Assembly: GCA_964035575.1 (NCBI GenBank)
Contig: OZ037907.1
Span: 1,116,001-1,180,000 of the forward strand
DNA length: 64,000 nucleotides
DNA from: Rhynchopus sp. YZ270_cl-10
Lineage: Eukaryota; Euglenozoa; Diplonemea; Diplonemida; Diplonemidae
Reading direction: 5' to 3'
The translations under genes and the position numbers were made by a program. Positions 19,624-30,152 of this stretch are shown in pieces (the first letter of the stretch is position 1; every line of letters begins with the position of its first letter). Below the pieces are notes generated by a model, which did not search any database, was not told where the DNA came from, and saw only the letters and a list, made by a program, of their open reading frames with translations.

Positions 19624-20045
19624 CAAGTAATTGCTAAGAAAAAAACGGGTGTGCTGTGGAAAACTCCGCGCGATTTTCGAAACCACCGTAGCATCCTGGC
19701 GATTTGCTGGTGTGATCGATGTGTTGTAGTCTGTGCATTCTGTGTTCCTTCCGCACTGCTCCAACGGCGACTACAATGTCGGGAGCCTGTGGACAAAAAC
19801 GAGCTGGACCACGCCGAGCCTGCCGAGCGGGCGTCCAACAGCGCTATCGAGCAGATGGTGCTACACGAAGAGGACAGCCCCCCCTTCTTGAACGTTTCAG
19901 ATGCTGGCGTCCCAGTGGGTCTGGCAGTGTACGAAGAGCGTTAGCATACCTGCAGAAGAGCAGAATGCTGGGCTTATTGTAGATTATTTCTACAGGATGG
20001 AGTTCCACATCACACCCCGTTTTTTTTTCCGATAGCAATTACTTG
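19624..20045 (+). mobile_element. terminal-inverted-repeat element, long form (422 bp)
   Basis: The left end (CAAGTAATTGCTAAG, then AAAAAAACGGG and TGTGCTGTGGAAAACTCC) is the inverted complement, with few mismatches, of the right end (GGAGTTCCACATCACACCCC, a T run, CGATAGCAATTACTTG). The inverted repeats are about 45 bp. Compared with the 141-bp form at 23322-23462, it holds about 281 extra GC-rich bases. It is a plain DNA-transposon-like or MITE-like element; its superfamily is not identified. Confidence 0.75.
19672..19955 (+). other. GC-rich cargo of the long inverted-repeat element
   Basis: Sequence between the two shared ends, with coding-like composition. One open frame (19651-19944) reads VDKNELDHAEPAERASNSA and EDSPPFLNVSDAGVPVGL, which looks protein-like but is unrecognised. 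It may be a fragment of a transposase or of a captured host gene. Confidence 0.4.
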
Positions 20046-20130
20046 TTTTTTTTTGTTTTTGTTTTGATCAGTAATTCATTTTCAGATGTGAGGCACTGTG
20101 AGGCATCTTTATCTTGCGATTTTTGTTTGA

Positions 20131-20160
20131 TCAAGGTGACTAAGCACGAGAGGGTCACCT
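20131..20160 (+). repeat. HP1 repeat, truncated
   Basis: TCAAGGTGACTAAGCACGAG then AGGGTCACC. The GCTTA right arm is missing. Confidence 0.55.
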
Positions 20161-20888
20161 TCGCAAATTTTTCTTTATTTTCTTTTCTTTTGCCACCCCC
20201 TTATTTTCCGTTTGTATGCCACTTCTTTTGCTTCTGGAGTCCAAGCAAAAAAAGTGCCCCCCTTTTAAGAGCTTGTTCCTCACCAACAAAGGAGGTATTT
20301 TTTTTATTTTCTCGCCCCTTTTTCTGTCTGGTCCTGCTTTGCTTTTTTCCCTAGCTGCGTTACATATGTATGATTACGTTTTCAGGTCAACAACCGCCTC
20401 TCTTTACTCACTTTGTAGTGAGGCTTCAACAGGAATTAGTCGCTACAAAACAAACAGAGTAGCAAAAACAAAAACAAAAACAACAAAGTTGAAAAAAAAC
20501 TTTTTCAAACCCCCTCTCTTTTCCCTCCAAAATTTTTTACGGTGTTTTTCCTTACTCAGCGTATCTCTGCACCCATTGTCTGCGCGTGACACAAATCTGA
20601 TATTTTTTTTTTAAAACAAACGCGATGTCATTTCGAATTTAAAAAAGGTCACTAATCACCTGCCTACAGGTTTTTGGTTTGAGTTTCCCACAATTTTTAA
20701 GATAAAAAAAAAGTAAATAGCAATGGCTCTTGCGAGTCAAGTAGTCATGACGTTCCCCCCCACACTCCCTTCTTGGAAATATGGATACCACCATCTTTCC
20801 TTTAAATATTTTATCTTGATTTGGTTTTCCACAATGTCAGTTTTTTTTGAGCCCTTGTGGAACGCCGTTGAACACCGTTTCTTTTTAA

Positions 20889-20932
20889 GGTACACTGTCA
20901 CGAGAGGGCTTTGTATTTCAAGCCAACTTTTT
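20889..20932 (+). repeat. HP4 repeat copy
   Basis: GGTACACTGTCACGAGAGGG then CTTTGTATTTCAAGCCAAC and a T run. GGCTT and AAGCC can pair, and the CACGAGAGG core is the same as in HP1 and HP2. Confidence 0.7.
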
Positions 20933-21654
20933 TTTGTGACCGGCTGGTGGTTTGTGTAGTCAAGCGGTTGAATCTGACTTGACATCATGAACGGTGTGCC
21001 AATATGCACCACGCATAGCGAAACACTCGTTTATGATATTTGACTAGGTGCCCTACGTACGTATGGAGGGCGTATTGTACCACACAAATTATGTGCCTGC
21101 ACGCAGTTGTTCCCTGGCTAGTAACAGGCTAAAAGGGCAGCCCCGTTTTTCGCTAACCCACCTTGAGCGTCCTGCTTTTTAGCTCCACCTTTGTAGGCAA
21201 AACATCCGTAAAATTACTTCACACATTCTTATCAATGATTCGTTTTCAGGCAGTATGCACAAACGCAGAGATTTTTGTCGCCAAAAACACGACGCATCTA
21301 TGCAATCGCATTCTGGCCCCTCTCGGGTGCAGAACCATTTTTGTCTTTTTTTTTCCCCGTAAAAAGTGTTCGTTTTCCTCCCATCGCAATGCGTGTAGAT
21401 ACTGCACGCTATTTTATTCTCCCAAAAAAATAAAAAAGCAAGCCAAAATACAAAACCCACACAGACATCTCAGACGTTATTCTCTGGCCTTTCCACCCCT
21501 CTCTCTATGTGCTCTCTCCGCTCCTGTTTTGGAGTTTCGTTGCAAAAAACCCGTCTCCAAACAAGGCCTGAACCGGATACGGGTGCAAGGAACGAAACAA
21601 AGAAACGCTTTTGCATACGTCCGTAGAGACGTTAGCTGCGCGCTGTCATCGTGT

Positions 21655-21700
21655 GTACAGCGTGCACGAGAGGGCTTTGTATTTCAAAACACATTTCATT
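21655..21700 (+). repeat. HP4 repeat copy
   Basis: ACAGCGTGCACGAGAGGGCT then TTGTATTTCAAAACACATTT. The 5' side is diverged. Confidence 0.65.
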
Positions 21701-22493
21701 TTTTCCCCATGCCTACAAGGGTCCAGAAACGTATCAAATGTGCACTGTACATTTCCGCACCGCTGTGGTACATTAAGGAACACCCTTGGCAGCATGTTTT
21801 ACCAAGTGTTCTTTTTCAAAAGAAAAGATAAAAAAAAAGCAGGTGATTGTTCAAAACCACAAAAAGTAATTGCTATCGAAAAAATAATTTTTATTTCAAA
21901 CATGGTTGTTACCGAACAACTGTCGGGGACATGTCTTTCCATTTGTATTTTTGTGAACAATTCGGGTCTTATGTCCTTTGCAATCCCCTTTTCTCCGTTT
22001 TATTTTTTTTTTCTCTCCAATTTTTGTACTCTTTCCTAAACGCTGGGACACAGGGAAAAACGACAACACGACCCAATAAAGAAGAACAAAGTAGCAGCTG
22101 TGACAGAGAAGTGGAGGAAGGAAATAAAACCTTCTTGTCACAGTACCCACATCTCCCTTTCAACCTCGCTGACACCTGTCTAATTTCAGGGGTTTTTTTT
22201 GTTTCTTTTTTGGCCAACTCTTAACCAGTATTTGTTCTCTTCAAAGCGCGCAAGGCTTTGAATGGGTTTTGAGATCGCTTATTAGATACAGAAGCACAGC
22301 AAAGGGGTACTTATTCCGTTCGTTCTTTTTTTTTTTTTTTTTAGACGGCAATGGTTCGTAGCAGCAGGATGCTACGTGAAAGAGAGGACACAGACACACA
22401 TATTATAACAATTGTTATTTGGTGATGATGCATCCTGATGGCCATATTCATATTTCAATTGTTTTTTTGTTTTTGTTTTTTTTTTATGTTTTC

Positions 22494-22534
22494 AAGGTGA
22501 CCAAGCGAGGCTTAGGATCAATCTTATAAACTTT
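22494..22534 (+). repeat. HP1 repeat copy, short loop
   Basis: AAGGTGACCAAGCGAGGCTT then AGGATCAATCTTATAAAC. The loop is shortened to GA/GAG. Confidence 0.65.
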
Positions 22535-22550
22535 CCTTGTTCGTTTCTTT

Positions 22551-22684
22551 GGGATAATGACTGTGTACCTGCTTACAGTTACCCTGTAAACAACTCCCAA
22601 GCGCAACACTGCGGGGGTTCAATAACCCACGGAGTGTCAGTGCCCTGCGTCCCCTAGGCGTTTTGCACTATCAACTTCACTTTC
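22551..22684 (+). repeat. HP6 repeat, full-length form
   Basis: It aligns along its whole length with the copy at 17454. The B-box-like motif is changed to GGTTCAATAACCC. It ends a few bases before the second satellite array. Confidence 0.7.
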
Positions 22685-22692
22685 TTTTTTTT

Positions 22693-23212
22693 CAACTTAC
22701 CTTCCTTCACCCCCCTGTAAGGGCAACCGTAGGTGAAGTAAGGTATAGTATTGAAATCGATGTGGGGGGGGAGTAAAGGGTCAATTTTACAAAACCAGAT
22801 TTTGAGGAAAATTTTAGCCGAAAATGGGCCCCACGAAAAAGGAACCGGGCTCATATTTCTCAAAATTTAAGTGGTCAAAAAATTGTCCAATTTTTGAGAT
22901 TGACCCCACCACTGCACGGGCGGAGCCCAAAAATGCAAATAAGGACTCTTTTTCAACTTACCTTCCTTCACCCCCCTGTAAGGGCAACCGTAGGTGAAGT
23001 AAGGTATAGTATTGAAATCGATGTGGGGGGGGAGTAAAGGGTCAATTTTACAAAACCAGATTTTGAGGAAAATTTTAGCCGAAAATGGGCCCCACGTATA
23101 AGCAACCGGGCTCATATTTCTCAAAATTTAAGTGGTCAAAAAATTGTCCAATTTTTGAGATTGACCCCACCACTGCACGGGCGGAGCCCAAAAATGCAAA
23201 TAAGGACCCTTT
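22693..23212 (+). repeat. 260-bp satellite, two tandem copies
   Basis: Units start at 22693 and 22954. They have the same orientation and near-identical sequence to the array at 17952, from which they are separated by about 3.2 kb. Confidence 0.95.
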
Positions 23213-23321
23213 TTAATTTGTTCTCTTGAAATGTATAATTTCATGTTTTCGCGAAAAAAATGGCAACTGATCCCTACAAGGGTTGAAGGAAGGTGGTTGA
23301 AAATAACAATAACAACAAGAA
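23213..23321 (+). repeat. satellite-flanking segment, second copy
   Basis: It matches 19517-19623 with a few substitutions and includes TTTTCGCGAAAA. Confidence 0.8.
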
Positions 23322-23462
23322 CAACTAATTGCTAAGAAAAAAGCGGGGTGTGCTGTGGAAAGCTCCGCAGTAGAAGAGCAGAATGCTGGGCGTGTTGTAG
23401 ATTATTTCTACAGGATGGAGTTCCACAGCACACCCCGTTTTTTTTCCGATAGCAATTACTTG
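23322..23462 (+). mobile_element. terminal-inverted-repeat element, short form (141 bp)
   Basis: The same ends as 19624-20045, meeting near GAAAGCTCCGCAGTAGAAG with only a short middle. As a transcript it would fold into a long hairpin. It is MITE-like. Confidence 0.75.
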
Positions 23463-24801
23463 TTTTTTTTAGAAATCGATTTTTTTCACACCTCATCCGA
23501 GGTCTTTTGGATATACTATTTTCTCCCTTTCACCGACATTTTTTTTTTTTTTTTGACGCCGTTGTGTCTTGAGAGAGGAAAAGCATAAAGAGAAGGGCCT
23601 GTATGACACATTCACTTCACCCTCCATGCCTTTTTGTTCTTTTTCTTTTTTTTCCCCTTGATTTTTCCCCCCCAGTATCCATGCTACTCAGCACCAAAAA
23701 GGGTATTGTCCTGTGTTGTGCAGTTCCACACACACACACACCACCTTGGGGGCCATATTCTGCGCAAGAATTACCCCCGATTTAGTTATCAAACACACCC
23801 ACCCCACCCAGGTAGGGTTTCCTTCATTGCATGGTACAAATGAATTGATTTTTTTTTGTGATTTTATGGTTTCATCGTAACGAACCAACGGTAAAAAAAA
23901 CCACAAATAAAACCCCTAAAATTGCCAAAAAAGCGTTTTGTTCACAGTAACATCGATGGTCGACCTGTGTGCACATTGCATGCACGTAGACGCTTTCGGC
24001 ACACCAATAAAGGAACTGTCCGCCATGCGCACCCATCCGGCGAAAGGCCTCTCATCTTTCCTCCCTTCTTTGCATGAAGTGCCCATTTCCCCCCCTGCAC
24101 AGCTGTTCATGTAAGAGCCACGCCCCCCTTTCTCTCTCTCTCCCTTTCTTTTTAGGGGGGCGGTGAGTGGTCTATACTTTTTTGAGTTTTTTTGATTTTG
24201 TTTTGGATGATCTTTTTGTGCTCGTCTATAGCACCTTTTTGTTATTGATTGTGAAACGTTTTGTTTATATGGTGTTGTAATTCCATGCAATACCTGTGGT
24301 GATGTGAAGTTAAGTACGTTGCTTTTTTGTGAACGAAATTTTAATTCACTCTTCTTATTTTTCAACCAAAAACCCAAAAAAAGAAACTTCTGTAACTGTC
24401 CTTACCTTCGGGTGACTCCCCCCCCCTTTTTTGTTTTTCTTTTTGAGTACATCACCCATTTTTTGGGTTGATTGCCAATATGAAAAAAAAAAATAAAAGC
24501 ATTTTCCAAAATTGTGTATATCTCCACCCTCCCACTCTCCACCCACCCCCAAATACAACACACCGTAACAGACAACACATACAGGGGGTATTTTCTTCTT
24601 TTTTTTGGTACACTGTCACGAGGGCTTTGTATTCCAAATCAATCTTTTTTTTCACTCCCTTCTTAAAGGGAGTGGGGATCACAACAACATCTTCCCCCCT
24701 CCCTTCCTCCCCTCCCTCCCCTTTAAGGAGAAGGCGATCCTCTTAGAAGGGGTCCCTTCCTTCTTTTTCTTCTTCTTCTTCTCCTCCTCCCTGCACCCAC
24801 A
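23463..24801. other. spacer before the SAM-domain gene
   Basis: No gene is visible. It is T/C-rich, has a CACACACACACA microsatellite near 23728, an HP7-like arm at 23868-23908 and an HP4 copy at 24607. The last 80 bases form a long CT tract leading into the next gene. Confidence 0.45.
24607..24650 (+). repeat. HP4 repeat copy
   Basis: GGTACACTGTCACGAGGGCT then TTGTATTCCAAATCAATC and a T run. Confidence 0.65.
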
Positions 24802-26583
24802 ATGTGGCACAACGCAGTCTCTGCGTCTCCACCGCACAGAGTATCCCCGGGGAGGTTTGGAGCCTCGGAGAGCCCAGCGCGTTATGGACAGATGAACGGT
24901 ACCCAGAACTCAAATGAGGTGTCCGAATGGCTTGCTTCGCATCAGCTTCACGCATTGACCCCGGCATTGTGTAGTGGTGGATATGAGGATATAGATGACT
25001 TACAAGACCTTGCGTGTGATAGCAACAATGCTGCGCTCTTCGCTCGGTTGGTCCCAGCACCAGGGCACAGAGCGAAGCTGAGACGTCTTCTCCATGCGCT
25101 TACTGCGGTGACCCTCAACGCGTCGAATCTCAGAGTGACCGATATCTCCCCCGCCCCTCCTGCTGTGCATGGGGACATCACAGTCGAGCTTGAGATGGAC
25201 AGCCCACAGCACGACCCACAACATGACCCCACCGTATCACCACCACGGCCGAGGAGAACACAACAAAGTGAAGTGCATATTCGGCATCCTGACCCCAGAG
25301 AGGAGCCTCTCTGGTACGACGCAAGCAGTCCTCGCCCATACGGAGGAGATGGAGGAGGAGGAGGAGGTGAAATACATTCCCGGTTTGGGGAAAGCCCTTC
25401 ACAGCATCAGGGTGGGTATGGGGGTGGAGGTGGAGGTGTCGACAGAACCCACAGTGTCCACGAAGCGCACTCCCAAATGCAGGGCGGGTACGGCGGTGAC
25501 AACAGAGCACACAGTGTACGTGAGGTGCCTTCCCACCAGGGGGTTGTGTTTGGAGGGGGTGGAGGGGGCATGGGACGCAGCCTGCATGAGGTGCGCTCCC
25601 AACGTGGTGGTGCACATAACCGCATAGTCACGCCTCTGTCCCCAGACGGGTATGAGTCAAGAGCAGTTCCGAGGGAGGTGGTGGCTGCACCATCACCATC
25701 CTTCCCCTCGGTGCCTTTGCGCGAGCCGAATGCGGGGATATTTGATGCATACAACAGCAACCACAACACGATCATCAACGCCACGGAGGTCCACTCTGAG
25801 GACAGCGACCCCGCACACCGCAGCACACGACGTCCCCAGGTCTCTCCCAGGCGGAATTCGGAGCGGAGTCGGAGTTCCCGCAGTGGCCTCTTCTCTGGGT
25901 TAAGTTCTGTGTCGGATTTTGGTGTGCGTGGCGATGGAAGCAGCAGCCCGGTGCCACATAGCATTGTGTCGACAGCACGGCATAGGCCGGCGTCTGCAGT
26001 GGCTCCTGCTGTGGTGCCCTCTCCTGCCGTAGTCTCTCCTGCTGTAGTGTCTCCTGCTGTATCGAGACATTCAACACAGCAACGTAGCCATAGCGTGCAT
26101 GAAAGGGGTAGGCCCAGAGCATTGAGCCCAGGAACAGTGGTGAAGCCGTTGCCTGCGGCAAGCACAAAGTCGGTGCGTAAAGTTGCCGTCCCATCCGCGT
26201 CGCGCATTGAGAGTGTTGGTGAGGTGCGTTTGGAGGACCAGGCGGCAGTCAACACTCAGAGGCGGGGTGCGCTGCGAAAGCGGAGGTGGGCTGGAGAGCT
26301 GTCGGCAGCAGAGCGGGATAGGCTGGAGGCGGGGCTTGCGGTCGCAGTCAACGGAGACGCGACACGCCTGCAGGTGTCCCTCAAGGCGTTTTCGTTTGGG
26401 GCCAGGCGTGTTGTCCCCGCCTCTGCACTAGAGAGTCTCTCCGTCCAAGCTCGACGACGCCACTGTGTGCTTGGGAGGGTGGATGCGGACCCAGTGAGCT
26501 TCGTTGTGTCGTCGGGTGCAGATCTAGCCTTGTTGGAAAAGGCGTTCCCGATAGTAGCGCAAGCGGCGGTACGGTATACGTGA
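24802..26583 (+). CDS. SAM-domain protein with disordered Gly/Ser/Pro-rich middle
   Basis: 593 residues. Residues 38-101 look like a sterile alpha motif domain: VSEWLASHQL, CSGGYEDIDDLQDLAC, then PGHRAKLRRLLHAL, with the characteristic GY-D-L and GHR-L-L positions. SAM domains mediate protein oligomerisation and sometimes RNA binding. Residues about 170-280 carry imperfect Gly-rich repeats with recurring HSVHEAHSQ-like and GGYGG segments. A long Ser/Pro/Arg region with an AVVSPAVVSPAV run near 415 follows. The last ~110 residues (from about 485) look globular and basic, with no match I recognise. The ATG at 24802 is the first after the pyrimidine tract; the in-frame ATG at residue 31 is a possible alternative. 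Scaffold or RNA-granule roles would be guesses. Confidence 0.8.
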   Translation: MWHNAVSASPPHRVSPGRFGASESPARYGQMNGTQNSNEVSEWLASHQLHALTPALCSGGYEDIDDLQDLACDSNNAALFARLVPAPGHRAKLRRLLHALTAVTLNASNLRVTDISPAPPAVHGDITVELEMDSPQHDPQHDPTVSPPRPRRTQQSEVHIRHPDPREEPLWYDASSPRPYGGDGGGGGGEIHSRFGESPSQHQGGYGGGGGGVDRTHSVHEAHSQMQGGYGGDNRAHSVREVPSHQGVVFGGGGGGMGRSLHEVRSQRGGAHNRIVTPLSPDGYESRAVPREVVAAPSPSFPSVPLREPNAGIFDAYNSNHNTIINATEVHSEDSDPAHRSTRRPQVSPRRNSERSRSSRSGLFSGLSSVSDFGVRGDGSSSPVPHSIVSTARHRPASAVAPAVVPSPAVVSPAVVSPAVSRHSTQQRSHSVHERGRPRALSPGTVVKPLPAASTKSVRKVAVPSASRIESVGEVRLEDQAAVNTQRRGALRKRRWAGELSAAERDRLEAGLAVAVNGDATRLQVSLKAFSFGARRVVPASALESLSVQARRRHCVLGRVDADPVSFVVSSGADLALLEKAFPIVAQAAVRYT

Positions 26584-27624
26584 AACAAATGTGGCTAGTG
26601 GTGGTGAAAATAATGGTATTATTGTCGTGTGTTTATTGAGTAATTCCTGGGTATTACCAGATTCTGTATGTGTGTGTGAAAAGAAGGTGGGTGTCTATTG
26701 TCAGATTCTCAAAGGAAGAGGGGGTATAATTTTTAAAAGTGGTTGATCACAAAGTATCTTTCAAAGCTTTTATTTTGTCTTTTTTGATGACGGACGGGCA
26801 GTCTTGCAAGCCCCCTTTTTATTTTTTGTGATGAGGGTGGGTTTTCTGTTCGCTGTGTGTGAAGCAATATTCACACATCGTCCCCTGCCCTCACCCCCGT
26901 ATCGGCTTGTTTGTTTGTTTGTTTTTTTAAATGCTGTGCACATCCCCAAGAATCGCACCATGGCGCACTGATACTCTTGTACTGGCATCCTCCAGGGCGT
27001 TCCTGTTATACATGTCAAATGACATGTACCACGTTCATTATACACACTTTTCTATGGTTTTTTTTTTGTACCACCTAGTCATGTCAAATGACAGGTGGTA
27101 CAATGACAGAAAAGTGACATCTCACGCTCACATATAGCGTAGTGGGGGTGACCCTGTGTGTTACCCCCACCCCTGACAACAACCCTCCCCCACACCCCCT
27201 GAAGGAGTGTTCGCACTTCTCCCCAAAGTATTCTTTTTCTGGCATTCGTTAGCCCCTATTATTTCTCTCTCTTGCTCTCTCTCTCTTGGACCATGCATGC
27301 ATTGTGAGGTGGGCATTCTTCGAAAGGGGCCGTAGTTGGCCTGTCTTCGGTGCTCCGTCATAACCAGGCATTTCGTGTCGACTAATGACGAATGGCTAAT
27401 GGCTATGGTGTGTCACAGTGCTTCGTTTAAAAGGATTTTGTGGGACAGCGTGAACACTCCGCTACCCAAAAAAAGATGTGGAGACATAAAGAAGGTGGAC
27501 ACATTTGTGTGAGATGATGGTAAGTTGTACTTTCACGTACACAGTTTGACTTTCAGTTTTCTCAGTATGGTGTGTATCCTTTGATGAGTGATGAGGAGCG
27601 CACCCCAATCTTTCAATGTATTAT

Positions 27625-27660
27625 AGGTGACGAAGCGGAGGCTGCAGTTCATCTTAATAT
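27625..27660 (+). repeat. HP1 repeat, degenerate
   Basis: AGGTGACGAAGCGGAGGCTG then CAGTTCATCTTAATAT. The AGC/GCT stem remnant and the TTCATCTTA tail remain. Confidence 0.5.
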
Positions 27661-28081
27661 TTCAGATGTGTATGATGAATGACGCAAGGAATATGCATCT
27701 TGCAACCGTTGTTGTTTTTTTTTGACCGAAAACACCTTTTTAAAAAGAATACGACATTTATTTTGTTATAAAAATTGTCATTTGTACCCTCCCTCTCTTT
27801 TCCCTGTAGGTTATTTTTTCACCGTGTCTTCTTATATTAGAAATTAGAGAAAAAAACAAATCCCCTACTGCGCTACCCAAACGCACCATATTTTCCCCCC
27901 TCTTCCCCACCTATGCTTCTTCCATCATCCTCTTCCACCCCCTTTCTCACTTCCTCACTTTCGGTTCAGTGAAAAGAGCGATTTTTTTTTTGGGCCTCAA
28001 AGAGGTTTCCTCTTCACGGGCCAGGTAGTCAGTGTGAGTGCATTGCAGTGATAAAAATATCACCACATGGTGCTTTCGGTC

Positions 28082-28170
28082 AACGACCTGTCAACGACCT
28101 GTCAGCGTCAGTGTCAATATCAGGGGGGGTGTGTATAAAGTCCCTGTGTCAGCGACCTGTCAATATCGAC
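28082..28170 (+). repeat. CGACCTGTCA short direct repeats
   Basis: Three spaced copies of CGACCTGTCA, interleaved with two of GTCAATATC, within the 150 bases before the armadillo-like gene. They could be regulatory or a decayed minisatellite. Confidence 0.45.
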
Positions 28171-28232
28171 CCCTCCCGGAGCACCACCACAGCATATTTA
28201 TTACACTTTACGCACAAACAAAATCCTAAAAA

Positions 28233-30152
28233 ATGGCGAGTGTGATGATGCTTCTTGCGGATCTGTCTTCTCAAAGTTTGACAACACTTCGTTCTTTGGT
28301 GCGTTCTGACGCTGAGAAACGCAGTGAGTTCCGCTCTTCAGGAGGCGTCGAGCTGTTGTTGGCAAAGCTGGCGAAGACGACAGACACACAGAACACACCT
28401 CATGATGCCCACGACGCCCCTGATAGCTCCGCACATCGCCGCGCCGAACTTCTTTTCACCCTTGCCTTCTGCTGCGATACGGACGCCAGGGAATATGTTC
28501 GCGAGGTAGGTGGACTCACCACCGCCGCCTCCATCCTCCAACAGGCCCTTCCTTACACCGAGGCCTTCGAGTGTTCTACGTATGCGATTGGCCTTCTCGC
28601 GAATTATTCGTACGCGAACAAGGTGATTCTTCTTAGAAAAGGTGTTCTTAGTTTGTTGCATCAGATCCTTACGCACAAAGCAAGCCGTGGACAGTCCAGA
28701 ACACTTCTGAATGCCTCAAATTTGTTGAAGATATTATGCGAAGAATGCCCACCCATGCAGGATGAAGCAGTGCGCAGTGGGGTGTTGGAGTCTCTATGCA
28801 TTATTATGGTTGAAGAAACCGAACTGTCATGCCATGCGGCGGGGGCTATTGCAGGAGTGATATATGGCCACCCAAGAGGTCAGACAATGTTTCTTGGCAG
28901 CGCTGCGTTTCAAGCTTTACCTGGGGTAGTGCAAAGTGCTCCGTCTGGAGGGGGGTTGGATGCAGCGAGGTGTTTGTATGCTTGTCTGAAGGGATGTAGT
29001 GCGGCAGGTGAACGAATGGAGGGACTTCCGTTGTTTCATTTGGTGCAAAATGAATTGAATAGGTTTCTTGCGCAGGCGGCGGCAGAGTTTGCAGTGAAGG
29101 AGGTGAGAAATGGAGTGACAGATGTCACCGTGTCGCCTCGTGGTGTGGTAACACATACTTCTGCTTCTAAACCGGCCTATGCGGGGGTGGTGTGCACGGT
29201 ATTGCAGTTGGAGAATCTTGCGTTGCATGTGGTTCTAGACATCGAAGGGGAAACCGATGTGTGCATTTTTGTGTCAGATCTGTCGCCACATCGCAGTGCC
29301 GAAGGGGGTCACCGTATCACCCTGTATGAGGAGAAAGGAGGTCAGATGGGGCGTCCGTTAGCATCCGGTGAGCATTCGGTACTGCAGTTTCGTAACCATG
29401 GTGCAGGGGAGGCGGTGGGGTATTTGTTGCAGGTGTCAGGAGGGGAAGGGTGCGCGGTCGCAGTCTTCGCAAACGGGGTGAACGAAGAGAGCAGGTGGGG
29501 CGGAGTGTCCGGTACCGTCGTCGAAGTGGCAGGACAACAAGAGGTTCAAGCACCTCCCCCTCCACCGACGGAGTTGTCCACCCCACCCTCTGTGGTGTCA
29601 ATGAATCATGTAGTAGAGGATGACACCGTGTCGGTTCCGTATGCGTCAAATGAAGCGGATGAAATCAAACAGCAGATTGCCGATTTAGCTAGAAAGGTCG
29701 GGCTTGCCCCGCATGCCTGGCAAGAGGAAATAGAAAAGCCGGCAACGAATAAACCTACCTCAGGACAGTCACTTCATGAGACAAACAGAGCGCTTCGTGC
29801 CCAGGTGGAAGCGCTTCAGTTGGAGGGTGCTGTGAACCGCCAGGCATTGGCAGAACAAGCGAACCTGGTGCGTGAGCTGGCACGTGGACGGGAAGTGTTT
29901 CCTCCAGAGAGCGAAGCGGTGTCGGAAGGGAGCGTGGACGGTGTGTCGCTGCAGGGGGATGATGTGGGTGGTGGTGGTGGAGGTGGAGGTGGTGTGGTCG
30001 GCCTGCAAGAGGACGTCGCCACCGTCGCAGCACAGATGAAGACCCTAGAAGATGAATGTGTCGCGAACACGCAGCAGCTCGCGCAGTTCCTCTCGCAGAT
30101 CACAGAGTTGCGCTACCGCATGACGTTGAGGACGGACCCGAGAATGACGTAA
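28233..30152 (+). CDS. armadillo/HEAT-like helical repeat protein with C-terminal coiled coil
   Basis: 639 residues. Residues about 1-260 are alpha-helical repeats of armadillo type: SSGGVELLLAKLAK, VREVGGLTTAASILQQAL, YAIGLLANYSYANKVILLRK, RTLLNASNLLKILCEE. Such repeats form protein-binding solenoids. The middle (about 290-425) appears beta-rich. After a linker, residues about 485-639 are mostly helical with heptad-like leucines (NRALRAQVEALQLEG and MKTLEDECVANTQQLAQFL), interrupted by a Gly run at about 575. The start is the ATG at 28233, the first in the frame, preceded by an A-rich leader. No catalytic motif is visible. A structural or flagellar adaptor role is plausible but unproven. Confidence 0.8.
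   Translation: MASVMMLLADLSSQSLTTLRSLVRSDAEKRSEFRSSGGVELLLAKLAKTTDTQNTPHDAHDAPDSSAHRRAELLFTLAFCCDTDAREYVREVGGLTTAASILQQALPYTEAFECSTYAIGLLANYSYANKVILLRKGVLSLLHQILTHKASRGQSRTLLNASNLLKILCEECPPMQDEAVRSGVLESLCIIMVEETELSCHAAGAIAGVIYGHPRGQTMFLGSAAFQALPGVVQSAPSGGGLDAARCLYACLKGCSAAGERMEGLPLFHLVQNELNRFLAQAAAEFAVKEVRNGVTDVTVSPRGVVTHTSASKPAYAGVVCTVLQLENLALHVVLDIEGETDVCIFVSDLSPHRSAEGGHRITLYEEKGGQMGRPLASGEHSVLQFRNHGAGEAVGYLLQVSGGEGCAVAVFANGVNEESRWGGVSGTVVEVAGQQEVQAPPPPPTELSTPPSVVSMNHVVEDDTVSVPYASNEADEIKQQIADLARKVGLAPHAWQEEIEKPATNKPTSGQSLHETNRALRAQVEALQLEGAVNRQALAEQANLVRELARGREVFPPESEAVSEGSVDGVSLQGDDVGGGGGGGGGVVGLQEDVATVAAQMKTLEDECVANTQQLAQFLSQITELRYRMTLRTDPRMT

Larger units (their letters stand above)
20046..22692. 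other. repeat-rich spacer without convincing genes
   Basis: AT-rich DNA with T and A runs. It holds HP1 copies (20131 truncated, 22494), HP4 copies (20889, 21655) and the HP6 copy that abuts the second satellite array. Open frames of up to 222 codons (21163-21831) have implausible composition. Confidence 0.5.
26584..28232. other. spacer, no gene seen
   Basis: It contains ATGTCA/TGACAT-rich inverted segments at 26996-27115 (for example GTACCACC...GGTGGTAC), a degenerate HP1 at 27625, and short CGACCTGTCA repeats at 28082-28170 just upstream of the armadillo-like gene. Confidence 0.45.

Noticed and set aside
21163-21831. 222-codon frame in the repeat-rich spacer
   Set aside because: It is rich in C, F and K runs from T/A tracts and includes an HP4 repeat. 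No domain is visible.
26996-27115. ATGTCA/TGACAT-rich inverted segments, also at 40155-40265, as a shared transposon
   Set aside because: Similarity is limited to short motifs in different order. No consistent ends could be defined.
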